Below, piece after piece: positions 7,821 through 13,423 of a DNA stretch of 13,423 nt. Below the pieces are notes generated by a model, which worked only from the letters and a program-made list of their open reading frames with translations, did no database searches and was not told the DNA's origin. Made by a program: the position numbers and the translations under genes. The DNA is from Pseudomonadota bacterium (GTDB taxonomy: Bacteria; Myxococcota; Myxococcia; Myxococcales; Anaeromyxobacteraceae). The first letter of the stretch is position 1. Every line of letters begins with the position of its first letter. Location of the stretch: positions 1 to 13,423 of the forward strand of contig JAEZXM010000187.1 of the NCBI GenBank assembly GCA_023419875.1, read 5' to 3'.

Positions 7821-9089
7821 TTGGACAAGATCGTCGTCGAAGGTGGAGTGCCGCTCCGCGGAACGGTGGAGGTCTCCGGCGCGAAGAACGCGGCGCTGCC
7901 GATCGTCGCCGCCGCCCTCCTCACCCCGGGTGAGCACCTCGTGCACAACGTGCCCGAGCTCGCCGACGTGAGGACGCTCGGGCGGCTCCTCGGGCACATG
8001 GGCTGCCACGCGGAGCGGATCCCCGGCCCGGCCCGGACCCTCGCGGTCCGCGTCCCGGAGACGGTCCTCCGCGAGGCGCCCTACGACCTCGTGAAGACGA
8101 TGCGCGCCTCGGTGCTCGTGCTCGGGCCGCTGCTCGCGCGCTGGGGCGCCGCCCGCGTCTCGCTGCCCGGCGGCTGCGCCATCGGGGCGCGACCGGTCGA
8201 CCAGCACCTCAAGGGCCTCGCCGCGCTGGGCGCCGAGATCCGGCTCGAGCACGGCTACGTGGATGCCACCGTGCCGCGGGGCCGCCTCCAGGGCGCGGTC
8301 TTCACCTTCGACGGCGTCACCGTGACCGGCACCGAGAACGTGATGATGGCGGCCGCACTCGCGCAGGGCGAGACCGTGCTCCGCAACTGCGCCCGCGAGC
8401 CGGAGGTCTCGGACCTCGCCGCCGCGCTCGTCGCCATGGGCGCGAAGATCGAGGGCGCCGGCACGGACGCCATCCGGGTGACCGGCGTCGAGTCGCTCCG
8501 GCCGCTCCGGCATACCGTGATCTGCGATCGGATCGAGGCCGGCACCTTCCTCGTCGCCGGCGCCCTGCCCGGGAACGACGTGACCGTCCGCGGCTGCCGG
8601 CCCTGCGACCTGGAGGCGCTCGTCGAGAAGCTCCGGGCCGTGGGCGCGGACGTGCGGGAGGTGCCCGGAGGGATGCGGGTCGTGGGCGACGGCCGGCCGA
8701 GGCCGGTGGACGTGAAGACCGCCCCCCACCCCGGCTTCCCCACGGACATGCAGGCGCAGATGATGGTCCTGCTCGCGCTCGCCGACGGGTCGTCGCGGAT
8801 CACCGAGACCGTGTTCGAGAACCGGTTCATGCACGTGCAGGAGCTCCAGCGCCTCGGCGCCGACGTGACGGTGGATGGGAAGATCGCGCTCGTGCGCGGG
8901 GTGCCGGGCCTCTCCGGCGCGCAGGTGATGGCGAGCGACCTCCGGGCCTCGGCGGCGCTGGTCCTCGCCGGCCTCACCGCGCAGGGCCGGACGGAGATCG
9001 GGCGCGTCTACCACCTCGACCGCGGGTACGAGCGGATCGAGGAGAAGCTCGCGCCGCTCGGCGCGCGCATCCGGAGGGTGAAGGCGTGA
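7821..9089 (+). CDS. murA: UDP-N-acetylglucosamine 1-carboxyvinyltransferase
   Basis: A 422-residue cytoplasmic enzyme that transfers enolpyruvate from PEP to UDP-GlcNAc, the first committed step of peptidoglycan synthesis. It has the EPT alpha/beta inverted repeat fold. Visible family motifs are VEGGVPLRGTVEVSGAKNAA at the N-terminus (the Lys-Asn pair that contacts substrate), LPGGCAIGARPVDQHLKGL with catalytic Cys119 (so fosfomycin target residue is present rather than Asp), and FPTDMQAQMM plus ETVFENRFMH in the second half. Start chosen as TTG 7821, giving the expected N-terminus and following a GGAG ribosome-binding site; the open frame continues upstream inside prmC without family similarity. 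It is 28 nt after prmC and overlaps hisG by 4 nt (GTGA), so it is co-transcribed with both. Confidence 0.95.
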   Translation: MDKIVVEGGVPLRGTVEVSGAKNAALPIVAAALLTPGEHLVHNVPELADVRTLGRLLGHMGCHAERIPGPARTLAVRVPETVLREAPYDLVKTMRASVLVLGPLLARWGAARVSLPGGCAIGARPVDQHLKGLAALGAEIRLEHGYVDATVPRGRLQGAVFTFDGVTVTGTENVMMAAALAQGETVLRNCAREPEVSDLAAALVAMGAKIEGAGTDAIRVTGVESLRPLRHTVICDRIEAGTFLVAGALPGNDVTVRGCRPCDLEALVEKLRAVGADVREVPGGMRVVGDGRPRPVDVKTAPHPGFPTDMQAQMMVLLALADGSSRITETVFENRFMHVQELQRLGADVTVDGKIALVRGVPGLSGAQVMASDLRASAALVLAGLTAQGRTEIGRVYHLDRGYERIEEKLAPLGARIRRVKA

Positions 9090-9865
9090 ACGGAAGGACC
9101 TCCGCGCGCCCCGAGCGCCGCGGCGCCGGGCGGGTGGACCGAACACCCGCTCGCCCTGAGCGTGGCGGCGCGAAGCGCCGCGGAGTCGAAGGGCGAGGGG
9201 CAGCCTCGGAGGAGCTCATCACGGTCGCGGTCCCCAAGGGCCGCCTCCTCCAGGAGTCGTCCGCGCTGTTCGAGCGCGCCCTGGGGGTCTCCCCCCGCGC
9301 GCTCCTCGAGGGGACGCGCAAGCTCGCCGCCGACGCGCCGGAGGCCGGGCTCCGGTTCATCTCGATCCGCGCCGCCGACGTCGCGAGCTACGTCGAGCAT
9401 GGCGCCGCGGCGGTGGGCATCGCCGGGCTCGACGTGCTGCGCGAGGACCCCTGCGATCTGTACGAGCCGCTCGACCTGGGGATCGGCCGCTGCCGCGTGA
9501 TCGTGGCCTGGCCGAAGGACGCTCCCGCGCTCCCCCGCGGGGTGGCCCCGCGCGTGGCCACGAAGTACGTCTCGCTCGCGACGCAGCACTTCGCGCGCAA
9601 GGGCATTCCCGCGGAGGTGATCCCGCTCCACGGGTCGATCGAGGTCGCTCCTTCGCTCGGCCTGGCGGACGCCATCGTGGACATCACCGAGACCGGCGAG
9701 ACCCTGAAGGCGAACGGGCTCGTGATCGAGGAGGAAGTCCTCGAGGTCACGGCGCGCTTGGTGGTGAACCGGGTCGCCCTGAAGCTGCACCCGGAACGGC
9801 TCCGGAGGCTGGTGGACGCCCTGCGCAGGGTGGTCGAGACACGCCCGCCCGCGAAACCCCGTTGA
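9086..9865 (+). CDS. hisG: ATP phosphoribosyltransferase, short form, with N-terminal extension
   Basis: A 259-residue protein whose conserved part starts at about residue 44 (LITVAVPKGRLLQES) and is about 215 residues long, the size of short-form HisG. It condenses ATP and PRPP in the first step of histidine synthesis. The PRPP-binding segment DAIVDITETGETLKANGL is intact. There is no C-terminal allosteric domain, so a HisZ partner is expected elsewhere; none is in this window. GTG 9086 overlaps the murA stop (GTGA) and has GGAGGG (9071-9076) 9 nt upstream, so translation of the extension is likely. Residues 5-40 are Arg/Gly/Pro-rich, contain two imperfect copies of an ARPERxGAxR peptide and are encoded by palindromic DNA. 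This part has no HisG counterpart that I know. A start at GTG 9134 would shorten but not remove it. Confidence 0.92.
   Translation: MNGRTSARPERRGAGRVDRTPARPERGGAKRRGVEGRGAASEELITVAVPKGRLLQESSALFERALGVSPRALLEGTRKLAADAPEAGLRFISIRAADVASYVEHGAAAVGIAGLDVLREDPCDLYEPLDLGIGRCRVIVAWPKDAPALPRGVAPRVATKYVSLATQHFARKGIPAEVIPLHGSIEVAPSLGLADAIVDITETGETLKANGLVIEEEVLEVTARLVVNRVALKLHPERLRRLVDALRRVVETRPPAKPR
9098..9199. repeat. palindromic repeat-like element inside the hisG 5' end
   Basis: Several nested inverted repeats occur: the 12-nt palindrome GCGCCGCGGCGC (9115-9126); GCGGGTG/CACCCGC (9130-9136, 9144-9150); CTCGCCCT/AGGGCGAG (9150-9157, 9190-9197), which encloses GCGGCGC-GAA-GCGCCGC (9165-9181). The nonamer GCGCCGCGG recurs directly at 9115 and 9175. 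The outer CCCTGAGC...GTCGAAGGG arms resemble the arms of REP-like repeats scattered in many proteobacterial genomes (from memory). The element is in frame and translates into the Arg/Gly-rich HisG extension. Seen once in the window; genome-wide copies cannot be tested here. Confidence 0.65.
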
Positions 9866-9891
9866 AACACGCGGCGTGATCGGCCTAGTAT
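9862..9891 (+). promoter_or_regulatory. sigma70-like promoter for the zinc-ribbon gene
   Basis: TTGAAA (9862-9867, five of six consensus bases) and TAGTAT (9886-9891, four of six) are separated by 18 nt. The -35 box overlaps the hisG stop codon (TGA 9863-9865). Transcription would start near 9898, leaving a 5' leader of roughly 85 nt before ATG 9985. In a genome this GC-rich such an AT-rich pair stands out. Confidence 0.5.
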
Positions 9892-9909
9892 TCCCGGAAC
9901 TTCACGCCG
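9872..9909 (+). terminator. stem-loop after hisG
   Basis: CGGCGTGA (9872-9879) pairs perfectly with TCACGCCG (9902-9909), and a small inner CGG/CCG pairing is possible. It starts 6 nt past the hisG stop, a plausible end for the prfA-hisG operon transcript, but no T-tract follows and it encloses the promoter -10 described above. It may instead be an operator or chance. Confidence 0.3.
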
Positions 9910-9956
9910 AATGGCGCTTGCCCGCTTGCCTTCCCTCACCCGATCGATCGTTCACT

Positions 9957-9976
9957 AGGTCCCCGAAGGAGGACCT
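9957..9976 (+). promoter_or_regulatory. hairpin containing the ribosome-binding site of the zinc-ribbon gene
   Basis: AGGTCC (9957-9962) pairs with GGACCT (9971-9976). The Shine-Dalgarno AAGGAGG (9966-9972) lies in the loop and the start of the right arm. Spacing to ATG 9985 is 12 nt, somewhat long, so this structure could affect initiation. Confidence 0.3.
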
Positions 9977-9984
9977 GATCCGTC

Positions 9985-10365
9985 ATGGATTGCCCCCGGT
10001 GTGCCGTAGAGCTCACGGAGATCTCCCGCGATGACAGCATCATTCAACGCTGCGTCGAGTGCGGAGGTCTCTGGGTCGACGTCACGGACCTCAACAAGAC
10101 GCTCCTGCACGCCAACCTGCCCGCGCTCTCCGCTCTCGGCGGGATGGTGAACCCCGACGAGATGGCCGGCATGTGCCCGGCGTGCAACGTCGACCTCGTC
10201 GCCGTCGAGGGCGGCGAGAAGAAGAGCATGAGCTACGACACCTGCGAGTCATGCGGCGGGCTCTGGATCGAGGGCGAGGAGGACGAGCCCGCGGAGACGC
10301 TCGACTGGAACGGCGCGACCACGCAGATCGTCGCCTTCTTCAAGCGGTTCGCGAAGAGGAAGTAG
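9985..10365 (+). CDS. protein with two TFIIB-type zinc ribbons
   Basis: A 126-residue protein with a duplicated zinc-ribbon: CPRC (3-6) with CVECGGLW (23-30), then CPAC (64-67) with CESCGGLW (87-94). All eight cysteines needed for two zinc sites are present, and the GGLW tail is typical of the zf-TFIIB domain. Between the repeats is a helical linker with a Leu-rich stretch; the C-terminus is basic (FFKRFAKRK). Proteins of this kind are widespread but poorly characterised; nucleic-acid or protein binding is inferred only from the fold. Start ATG 9985 follows AAGGAGG (9966-9972). It has its own promoter candidate and is followed by a C-rich stretch before the tRNA gene, so it is likely monocistronic. 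Confidence 0.85.
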   Translation: MDCPRCAVELTEISRDDSIIQRCVECGGLWVDVTDLNKTLLHANLPALSALGGMVNPDEMAGMCPACNVDLVAVEGGEKKSMSYDTCESCGGLWIEGEEDEPAETLDWNGATTQIVAFFKRFAKRK

Positions 10366-10445
10366 CGCCCCGCGCTCGCGCCTGCGCCGTCCGCCAGGGC
10401 CCCCGCCCGGTCGCCCCCGCGCCCGCCCGAGTGCCGCCGAACCCC

Positions 10446-10474
10446 TTGACTCCGGGGTCTCCTCACGGCAGAAG
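10446..10474 (+). promoter_or_regulatory. possible promoter for the tRNA-Gly gene
   Basis: TTGACT (10446-10451, five of six matches to the -35 consensus) is followed after 17 nt by CAGAAG (10469-10474, three of six). A start near 10481 would be just upstream of the mature tRNA 5' end at 10487. The rest of 10366-10445 is C-rich with nothing recognisable. Confidence 0.35.
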
Positions 10475-10486
10475 ACGGGCAGGTAC

Positions 10487-10562
10487 GCGGGAATAGCTCA
10501 GTTGGTAGAGCATCAGCTTCCCAAGCTGAGGGTCGCGGGTCCGAATCCCGTTTCCCGCTCCA
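10487..10562 (+). tRNA. tRNA-Gly, anticodon CCC
   Basis: A full cloverleaf of 76 nt with encoded CCA. The acceptor stem is GCGGGAA/TTCCCGC with discriminator T, as for glycine. The D-stem is GCTC/GAGC with a GG-containing loop. The anticodon stem is TCAGC/GCTGA with loop TTCCCAA, anticodon CCC at 10520-10522, reading GGG. The variable loop is 5 nt. The T-stem is GCGGG/CCCGT (one G-T pair). The T-loop is TCCGAAT, so position 55 is C where nearly all elongator tRNAs have U (pseudouridine). All stems are intact, so the gene looks functional despite that base. It is an isolated single tRNA gene with a hairpin terminator behind it. Confidence 0.96.
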
Positions 10563-10564
10563 CT

Positions 10565-10608
10565 TCGAAGGCCGGACGTTCCTCGTGGGCGTCCGGCCTT
10601 CGATTCTC
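10565..10608 (+). terminator. hairpin terminator of the tRNA-Gly gene
   Basis: TCGAAGGCCGGACG (10565-10578) and CGTCCGGCCTTCGA (10590-10603) form a perfect 14-bp stem around an 11-nt loop, starting 2 nt after the CCA end. A short TTCT follows. This is the strongest hairpin in the window and very probably ends the tRNA transcript. Confidence 0.75.
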
Positions 10609-10723
10609 GGGCGTCTTGATTCGGCGGATGTCACCCGCTGCGCGCGCGGAGCCGACGCGCTTCTTCCTCGCCTGCAGGCCCTGGCATCGACAGCGCCCCT
10701 CGCCCCGCGGTTGGAATCATGTG

Positions 10724-11593
10724 ATGCTCGGCCCTGCCTCCGACGTCGAGCCCACCCTCCGCCGCATGCCCGCCCCCTCCGCCCTCCAGAGCCCCATCGG
10801 CGTCTTCGACTCCGGCGTGGGCGGCCTGTCCGTGCTGCGCCACATCCGGGCGATCCTGCCGGCGGAGGACCTCCTCTACGTCGCCGACTCGGCGTACGCG
10901 CCCTACGGCGACCGGCCCCCGGACTGGGTCCGCTCGCGCTCGGTCCAGCTCGCGGAGTGGCTCGCGGCGCAGGGGTCGAAGGCGCTCGTCATCGCCTGCA
11001 ACACCAGCACGGCCGCGTCCGCGACCGCGATCCGCGCGCAGCTCGCGCGCCCGGTGATCGCCATCGAGCCGGCGCTCAAGCCGGCCGCGGCGATCACCCG
11101 CTCCGGCGTCGTCGGCGTGCTCGCCACCACCGGCACGCTGGAGAGCGACCGCTTCGCGTCCCTGCTCGACCGGTTCGGCGCGGGCGTCGAGGTCGTCTCC
11201 CAGCCGTGCCCGGGGCTCGTGGAGCGAATCGAGCGGGGCGAGCTCGACGGCGAGGACACGAGGGCGCTCGTGTCGCGCCTCGTGGCGCCGCTCCTCGCCC
11301 GCGGCGCGGACACGATCGTGCTCGGCTGCACGCACTACCCGTTCGTGCGCGAGCTCATCGCCGCGGCCGCGGGCCCGGCGGTCACGATCGTGGACGCCGG
11401 CATTTCGGTGGCACGCCAGGTCCAGGCGCGGCTCGCCGAGGCCGGGCTCCTCTCCGCGTCGGGGGAGCCGGGGCGCGACCGCCTGCTCACCACCGGCGGT
11501 CCGGAGGCCGCCGCGGCGGCGGCGCGGCTGTGGCCGGGGGCCGCGCGCGTGGAGCAGCTCGAGCTCCCGGACCGGGCGGCACCGACCGCCTGA
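10724..11593 (+). CDS. murI: glutamate racemase
   Basis: A cofactor-independent racemase of 289 residues that makes D-glutamate for peptidoglycan. Both catalytic cysteines are visible: Cys92 in IACNTSTA and Cys202 in LGCTHYPF, with the N-terminal SPIGVFDSGVGGLSVLRHI (Asp29, Ser30) and YGDRPP motifs typical of MurI. The start is uncertain. ATG 10724 is preferred because codons between it and 10766 have coding-like G/C third positions, while codons upstream do not; ATG 10766 (275 residues) is the main alternative. Neither has a strong ribosome-binding site. The longer upstream reading runs through the tRNA and its terminator and is not real. A hairpin follows the stop. With murA it is the second cell-wall gene in the window, but in a separate unit. 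Confidence 0.94.
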   Translation: MLGPASDVEPTLRRMPAPSALQSPIGVFDSGVGGLSVLRHIRAILPAEDLLYVADSAYAPYGDRPPDWVRSRSVQLAEWLAAQGSKALVIACNTSTAASATAIRAQLARPVIAIEPALKPAAAITRSGVVGVLATTGTLESDRFASLLDRFGAGVEVVSQPCPGLVERIERGELDGEDTRALVSRLVAPLLARGADTIVLGCTHYPFVRELIAAAAGPAVTIVDAGISVARQVQARLAEAGLLSASGEPGRDRLLTTGGPEAAAAAARLWPGAARVEQLELPDRAAPTA

Positions 11594-11613
11594 GCCGTGG
11601 CCGCACGCGGTCG

Positions 11614-11640
11614 CGCCGCTGACGCGCCGCGTGAGCGGCG
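11614..11640 (+). terminator. hairpin after murI
   Basis: CGCCGCT (11614-11620) and AGCGGCG (11634-11640) pair outside; a single G·G mismatch follows, then ACGC/GCGT closes a 3-nt loop. It begins 21 nt after the murI stop. No T-tract follows, so it is a likely but imperfect terminator. It also argues against the upstream GTG 11631 being the next gene's start, because that codon lies in the stem. Confidence 0.45.
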
Positions 11641-11693
11641 GCGCCCTCGAAAGAGGCACGCCCCGGATCCGCTGTCGCACTAGACGAGCGATC

Positions 11694-12365
11694 GTGCTGC
11701 GCGAGTCGACCACCGGAGTCCCTGAAGCCGGTGCGGCCGGACCCGCGCCCTCCCGCAGCGAGGGGGTCCGCCGGGCGCTCGGGCTCGAGTACCTGACGAT
11801 CGGCTGGAACGTCGTCGAGGGGCTCGTCGCGGTCTGGGCCGCGCTGCTCGCGGGGAGCGTCGCCCTCCTCGGGTTCGGGATCGACAGCTTCGTCGAGAGC
11901 GCCTCCGGTGGCGTGCTGGTCTGGCGGCTCCTCGCCGAGCGTCGCGGGATGGACGAGGAGCAGGTGGAGCGGCTGGACGCACGGGCGCACCGGCTCGTCG
12001 GGGCGTCGCTGCTGCTGCTCGCGGCCTACGTGGCGGTGGACGCGGCGCTCGCGCTCTGGAGCCGGGAGGAGCCGCGGCCTTCCATCGTCGGCATCGTTCT
12101 CACGCTGGTGTCGATCGTCGTCATGCAGTGGCTCGCACGCGCCAAGCGCAGGGCGGCGCGCGACCTCGGGAGTCGGGCCCTCGAGGCGGACGCGTTCCAG
12201 ACCTCCGCGTGCTTCTGGCTCTCGATCATCACGCTGGCCGGCGTGGGCCTGAACGCCGCGCTGGGCTGGTGGTGGGCCGATCCGGTCGCGGCCCTGGGCA
12301 TGACCATCTTCATCGCCCGCGAGGCGCTGGAGGCGTGGCGGCGCGAGGAGTGCGGATGCGCGTGA
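11694..12365 (+). CDS. CDF-type cation transporter lacking the C-terminal cytoplasmic domain
   Basis: A 223-residue inner-membrane protein with about six transmembrane segments (roughly 34-53, 55-78, 101-122, 130-148, 167-187, 190-205). The overall layout and motifs LLGFGIDSFVES (Asp64, Glu68) and ALEADAFQTSACFW plus WWWADPVAALGM match cation diffusion facilitator transporters, which export divalent metal ions by proton exchange. The usual TM5 HxxxD pair is replaced by Gln169...Cys173, and the His-rich loop and cytoplasmic dimerisation domain are missing. The C-terminus ends EECGCA, a possible metal ligand. GTG 11694 is chosen because codons upstream include rare AGA and lie in a hairpin; no clear Shine-Dalgarno is present. 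The metal is unknown. It overlaps the following histidine kinase gene by 10 nt. Confidence 0.75.
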   Translation: MLRESTTGVPEAGAAGPAPSRSEGVRRALGLEYLTIGWNVVEGLVAVWAALLAGSVALLGFGIDSFVESASGGVLVWRLLAERRGMDEEQVERLDARAHRLVGASLLLLAAYVAVDAALALWSREEPRPSIVGIVLTLVSIVVMQWLARAKRRAARDLGSRALEADAFQTSACFWLSIITLAGVGLNAALGWWWADPVAALGMTIFIAREALEAWRREECGCA

Positions 12366-13423
12366 GGGCGGGCCTCGAGGAGGCGTTCCGGAGGTATCGG
12401 CTCGTGTTCGAGCAGAGCCGGGACATCATCCTCTTCATCCGCCGTCAGGACGGGCGCCTCCTCGACGTGAACCCGGCTGCGTCCATCGCGTACGGCTACG
12501 GACGCGACGAGCTGCTCGAGCTGACGATCTTCGACCTGCGGGCGCCCGACCCGCACTCGATGGTCGAGAACCAGATGCTGGCGGCCGCGGAGCGGGGCAT
12601 CCTCTTCGAGGGCTGGCACCGGCGCAAGGACGGCTCCCGGTTCCCGGTCGAGGTGAGCTCCCGGGGCGTCCGCGCCGACGGGGTCGAGATCCTCGTCAGC
12701 GTGGTCCGCGACATCGCCGAGCGCCGGCGCGCCGAGGACGCCGTGCGCCAGGCCGACCGGCAGAAGGCCGAGTTCCTGGCCGTGCTGTCGCACGAGCTCC
12801 GGAACCCGCTCGCGCCGATCCGGAACAGCATCTACCTCCTCGATCGCGTCCCGGCCGAGAGCGAGGCGGCCACCCGCGCCCGCGACGTGCTCCGCCGCCA
12901 GGTGGGCCAGCTCTCGCGCCTCATCGACGACCTCTTCGAGTTGACCCGCGTCTCGCACGGAAAGATCCAGCTCCAGCTCTCCCGGCTCGACGCGCGCGAG
13001 GTGGCGAGCCGCGCCTGCGAGGACGCCCGGGTGGGGTTCGAGCAGCGCGGCGTTCTCCTCGAGTACGCGGACACCCCGGAGCCGCTCTGGGTGGACGCCG
13101 ATCCGGCCCGGCTGGCGCAGATGCTGGGGAACCTGCTCGCCAACGCGCTCAAGTTCACCCCGCCCAGGGGCACCGTCGGCGTGAGCCTCCGGCGAAGGGA
13201 CGGCCGCTGCGAGATCGCGGTCCGGGACACCGGGGCGGGCATCGAGCCCTCGGAGCTGGAGTCCATCTTCGACCCGTTCGTCCAGGCGGAGCGGACCCGC
13301 GACCAGCGGCAGGGCGGCCTCGGGATCGGCCTCGCGCTGGTGCGCGACCTGGCCGCGAGGCACGGGGGAGAGGTCCGCGCGTCGAGCGACGGCCCCGGGC
13401 ACGGCGCGGAGTTCGTGGTGAGC
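12356..13423 (+). CDS. PAS-domain sensor histidine kinase (3' end outside window)
   Basis: The first 356 codons of a cytoplasmic-looking kinase without transmembrane segments. A PAS domain spans about 13-125 (FEQSRDIILFIRRQDGRLLD, GYGRDELLELTIFDL, RRKDGSRFPVEVS, VVRDIAERRRAE). The HisKA dimerisation domain has the H-box FLAVLSHELRNPLAPI with phosphoacceptor His146. The ATPase domain shows the N-box NLLANALKF (Asn263), G1 DTGAGIE (Asp291), F-box FDPFVQAE and G2 GGLGIGLAL (320-328). All catalytic boxes are intact. The frame is open to the last base, so a receiver domain or more could follow. ATG 12356 has AGGAG (12346-12350) 5 nt upstream and overlaps the transporter stop; GTG 12362 is an alternative. 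The overlap implies co-transcription with the transporter. Confidence 0.92.
   Translation, partial: MRVRAGLEEAFRRYRLVFEQSRDIILFIRRQDGRLLDVNPAASIAYGYGRDELLELTIFDLRAPDPHSMVENQMLAAAERGILFEGWHRRKDGSRFPVEVSSRGVRADGVEILVSVVRDIAERRRAEDAVRQADRQKAEFLAVLSHELRNPLAPIRNSIYLLDRVPAESEAATRARDVLRRQVGQLSRLIDDLFELTRVSHGKIQLQLSRLDAREVASRACEDARVGFEQRGVLLEYADTPEPLWVDADPARLAQMLGNLLANALKFTPPRGTVGVSLRRRDGRCEIAVRDTGAGIEPSELESIFDPFVQAERTRDQRQGGLGIGLALVRDLAARHGGEVRASSDGPGHGAEFVVS

Noticed and set aside
6999..9146. Minus-strand open frame of 715 codons opposite prmC, murA and the hisG start
   Set aside because: Same shadow pattern; the sense-strand genes carry all catalytic motifs.
9098..9199. The palindromic element as an IS end, attachment site or CRISPR unit
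   Set aside because: No transposase or integrase, no spacer-repeat periodicity and no target-site duplication could be seen; a REP-like element fits better.
10502..10723. N-terminal part of the longest murI reading frame
   Set aside because: It passes through the tRNA-Gly gene and its terminator and has no MurI similarity; murI begins at 10724 or 10766.
11631..11693. GTG 11631 as start of the transporter
   Set aside because: The codon lies in the stem of the murI hairpin, lacks a ribosome-binding site, and the extra residues use rare codons.
12026..13402. Minus-strand 458-codon frame opposite the transporter and kinase
   Set aside because: Shadow of the histidine kinase, which shows all H, N, G1, F and G2 boxes on the plus strand.

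Overview
The window is very GC-rich bacterial DNA (above about 70 % GC by eye) with dense, mostly plus-strand genes and strong G/C preference at third codon positions. The gene order prfA-prmC-murA-hisG, the short-form HisG, the Cys-rich small lipoprotein, the di-heme c-type lipoprotein and the PAS histidine kinase together suggest a deltaproteobacterium or myxobacterium, most like Anaeromyxobacter. That placement is inference from style and synteny, not from a search.

Left part (1-5618): the 3' end of a membrane protein gene is coupled to a GbsR/MarR-type regulator. Next come a small Cys-rich lipoprotein with a strong hairpin behind it, and a LuxR-type regulator with a TPR-like N-terminal region followed by an FAD-dependent oxidoreductase. 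A di-heme cytochrome c peroxidase/MauG-like lipoprotein on the minus strand converges on the oxidoreductase with only 3 nt between the stop codons.

Centre (5813-9865): a compact operon on the plus strand holds prfA (release factor 1), prmC (which methylates the GGQ glutamine of RF1), murA (first committed step of peptidoglycan synthesis) and hisG (first step of histidine synthesis). Gaps are 9 nt, 28 nt and a 4-nt overlap. HisG carries an unusual Arg/Gly/Pro-rich N-terminal extension of about 44 residues, encoded by a palindromic repeat-like element. This is the most interesting local feature.

Right part (9985-13423): a two-zinc-ribbon (TFIIB-type) protein has its own good sigma70-like promoter overlapping the hisG stop. 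A tRNA-Gly(CCC) follows, with a strong hairpin terminator and an atypical T-loop (C at position 55). Then come murI (glutamate racemase), a CDF-type cation transporter lacking the usual cytoplasmic domain, and, overlapping it by 10 nt, a PAS-containing sensor histidine kinase that runs off the window end.

No non-coding gap exceeds 300 bp; the largest is 194 bp (5619-5812). I see no CRISPR array, transposase, integrase, phage gene or rRNA. The long minus-strand open frames opposite the real genes are GC-rich shadows. Nothing here amounts to a clearly new multi-gene system; the oddities are local and listed as findings.
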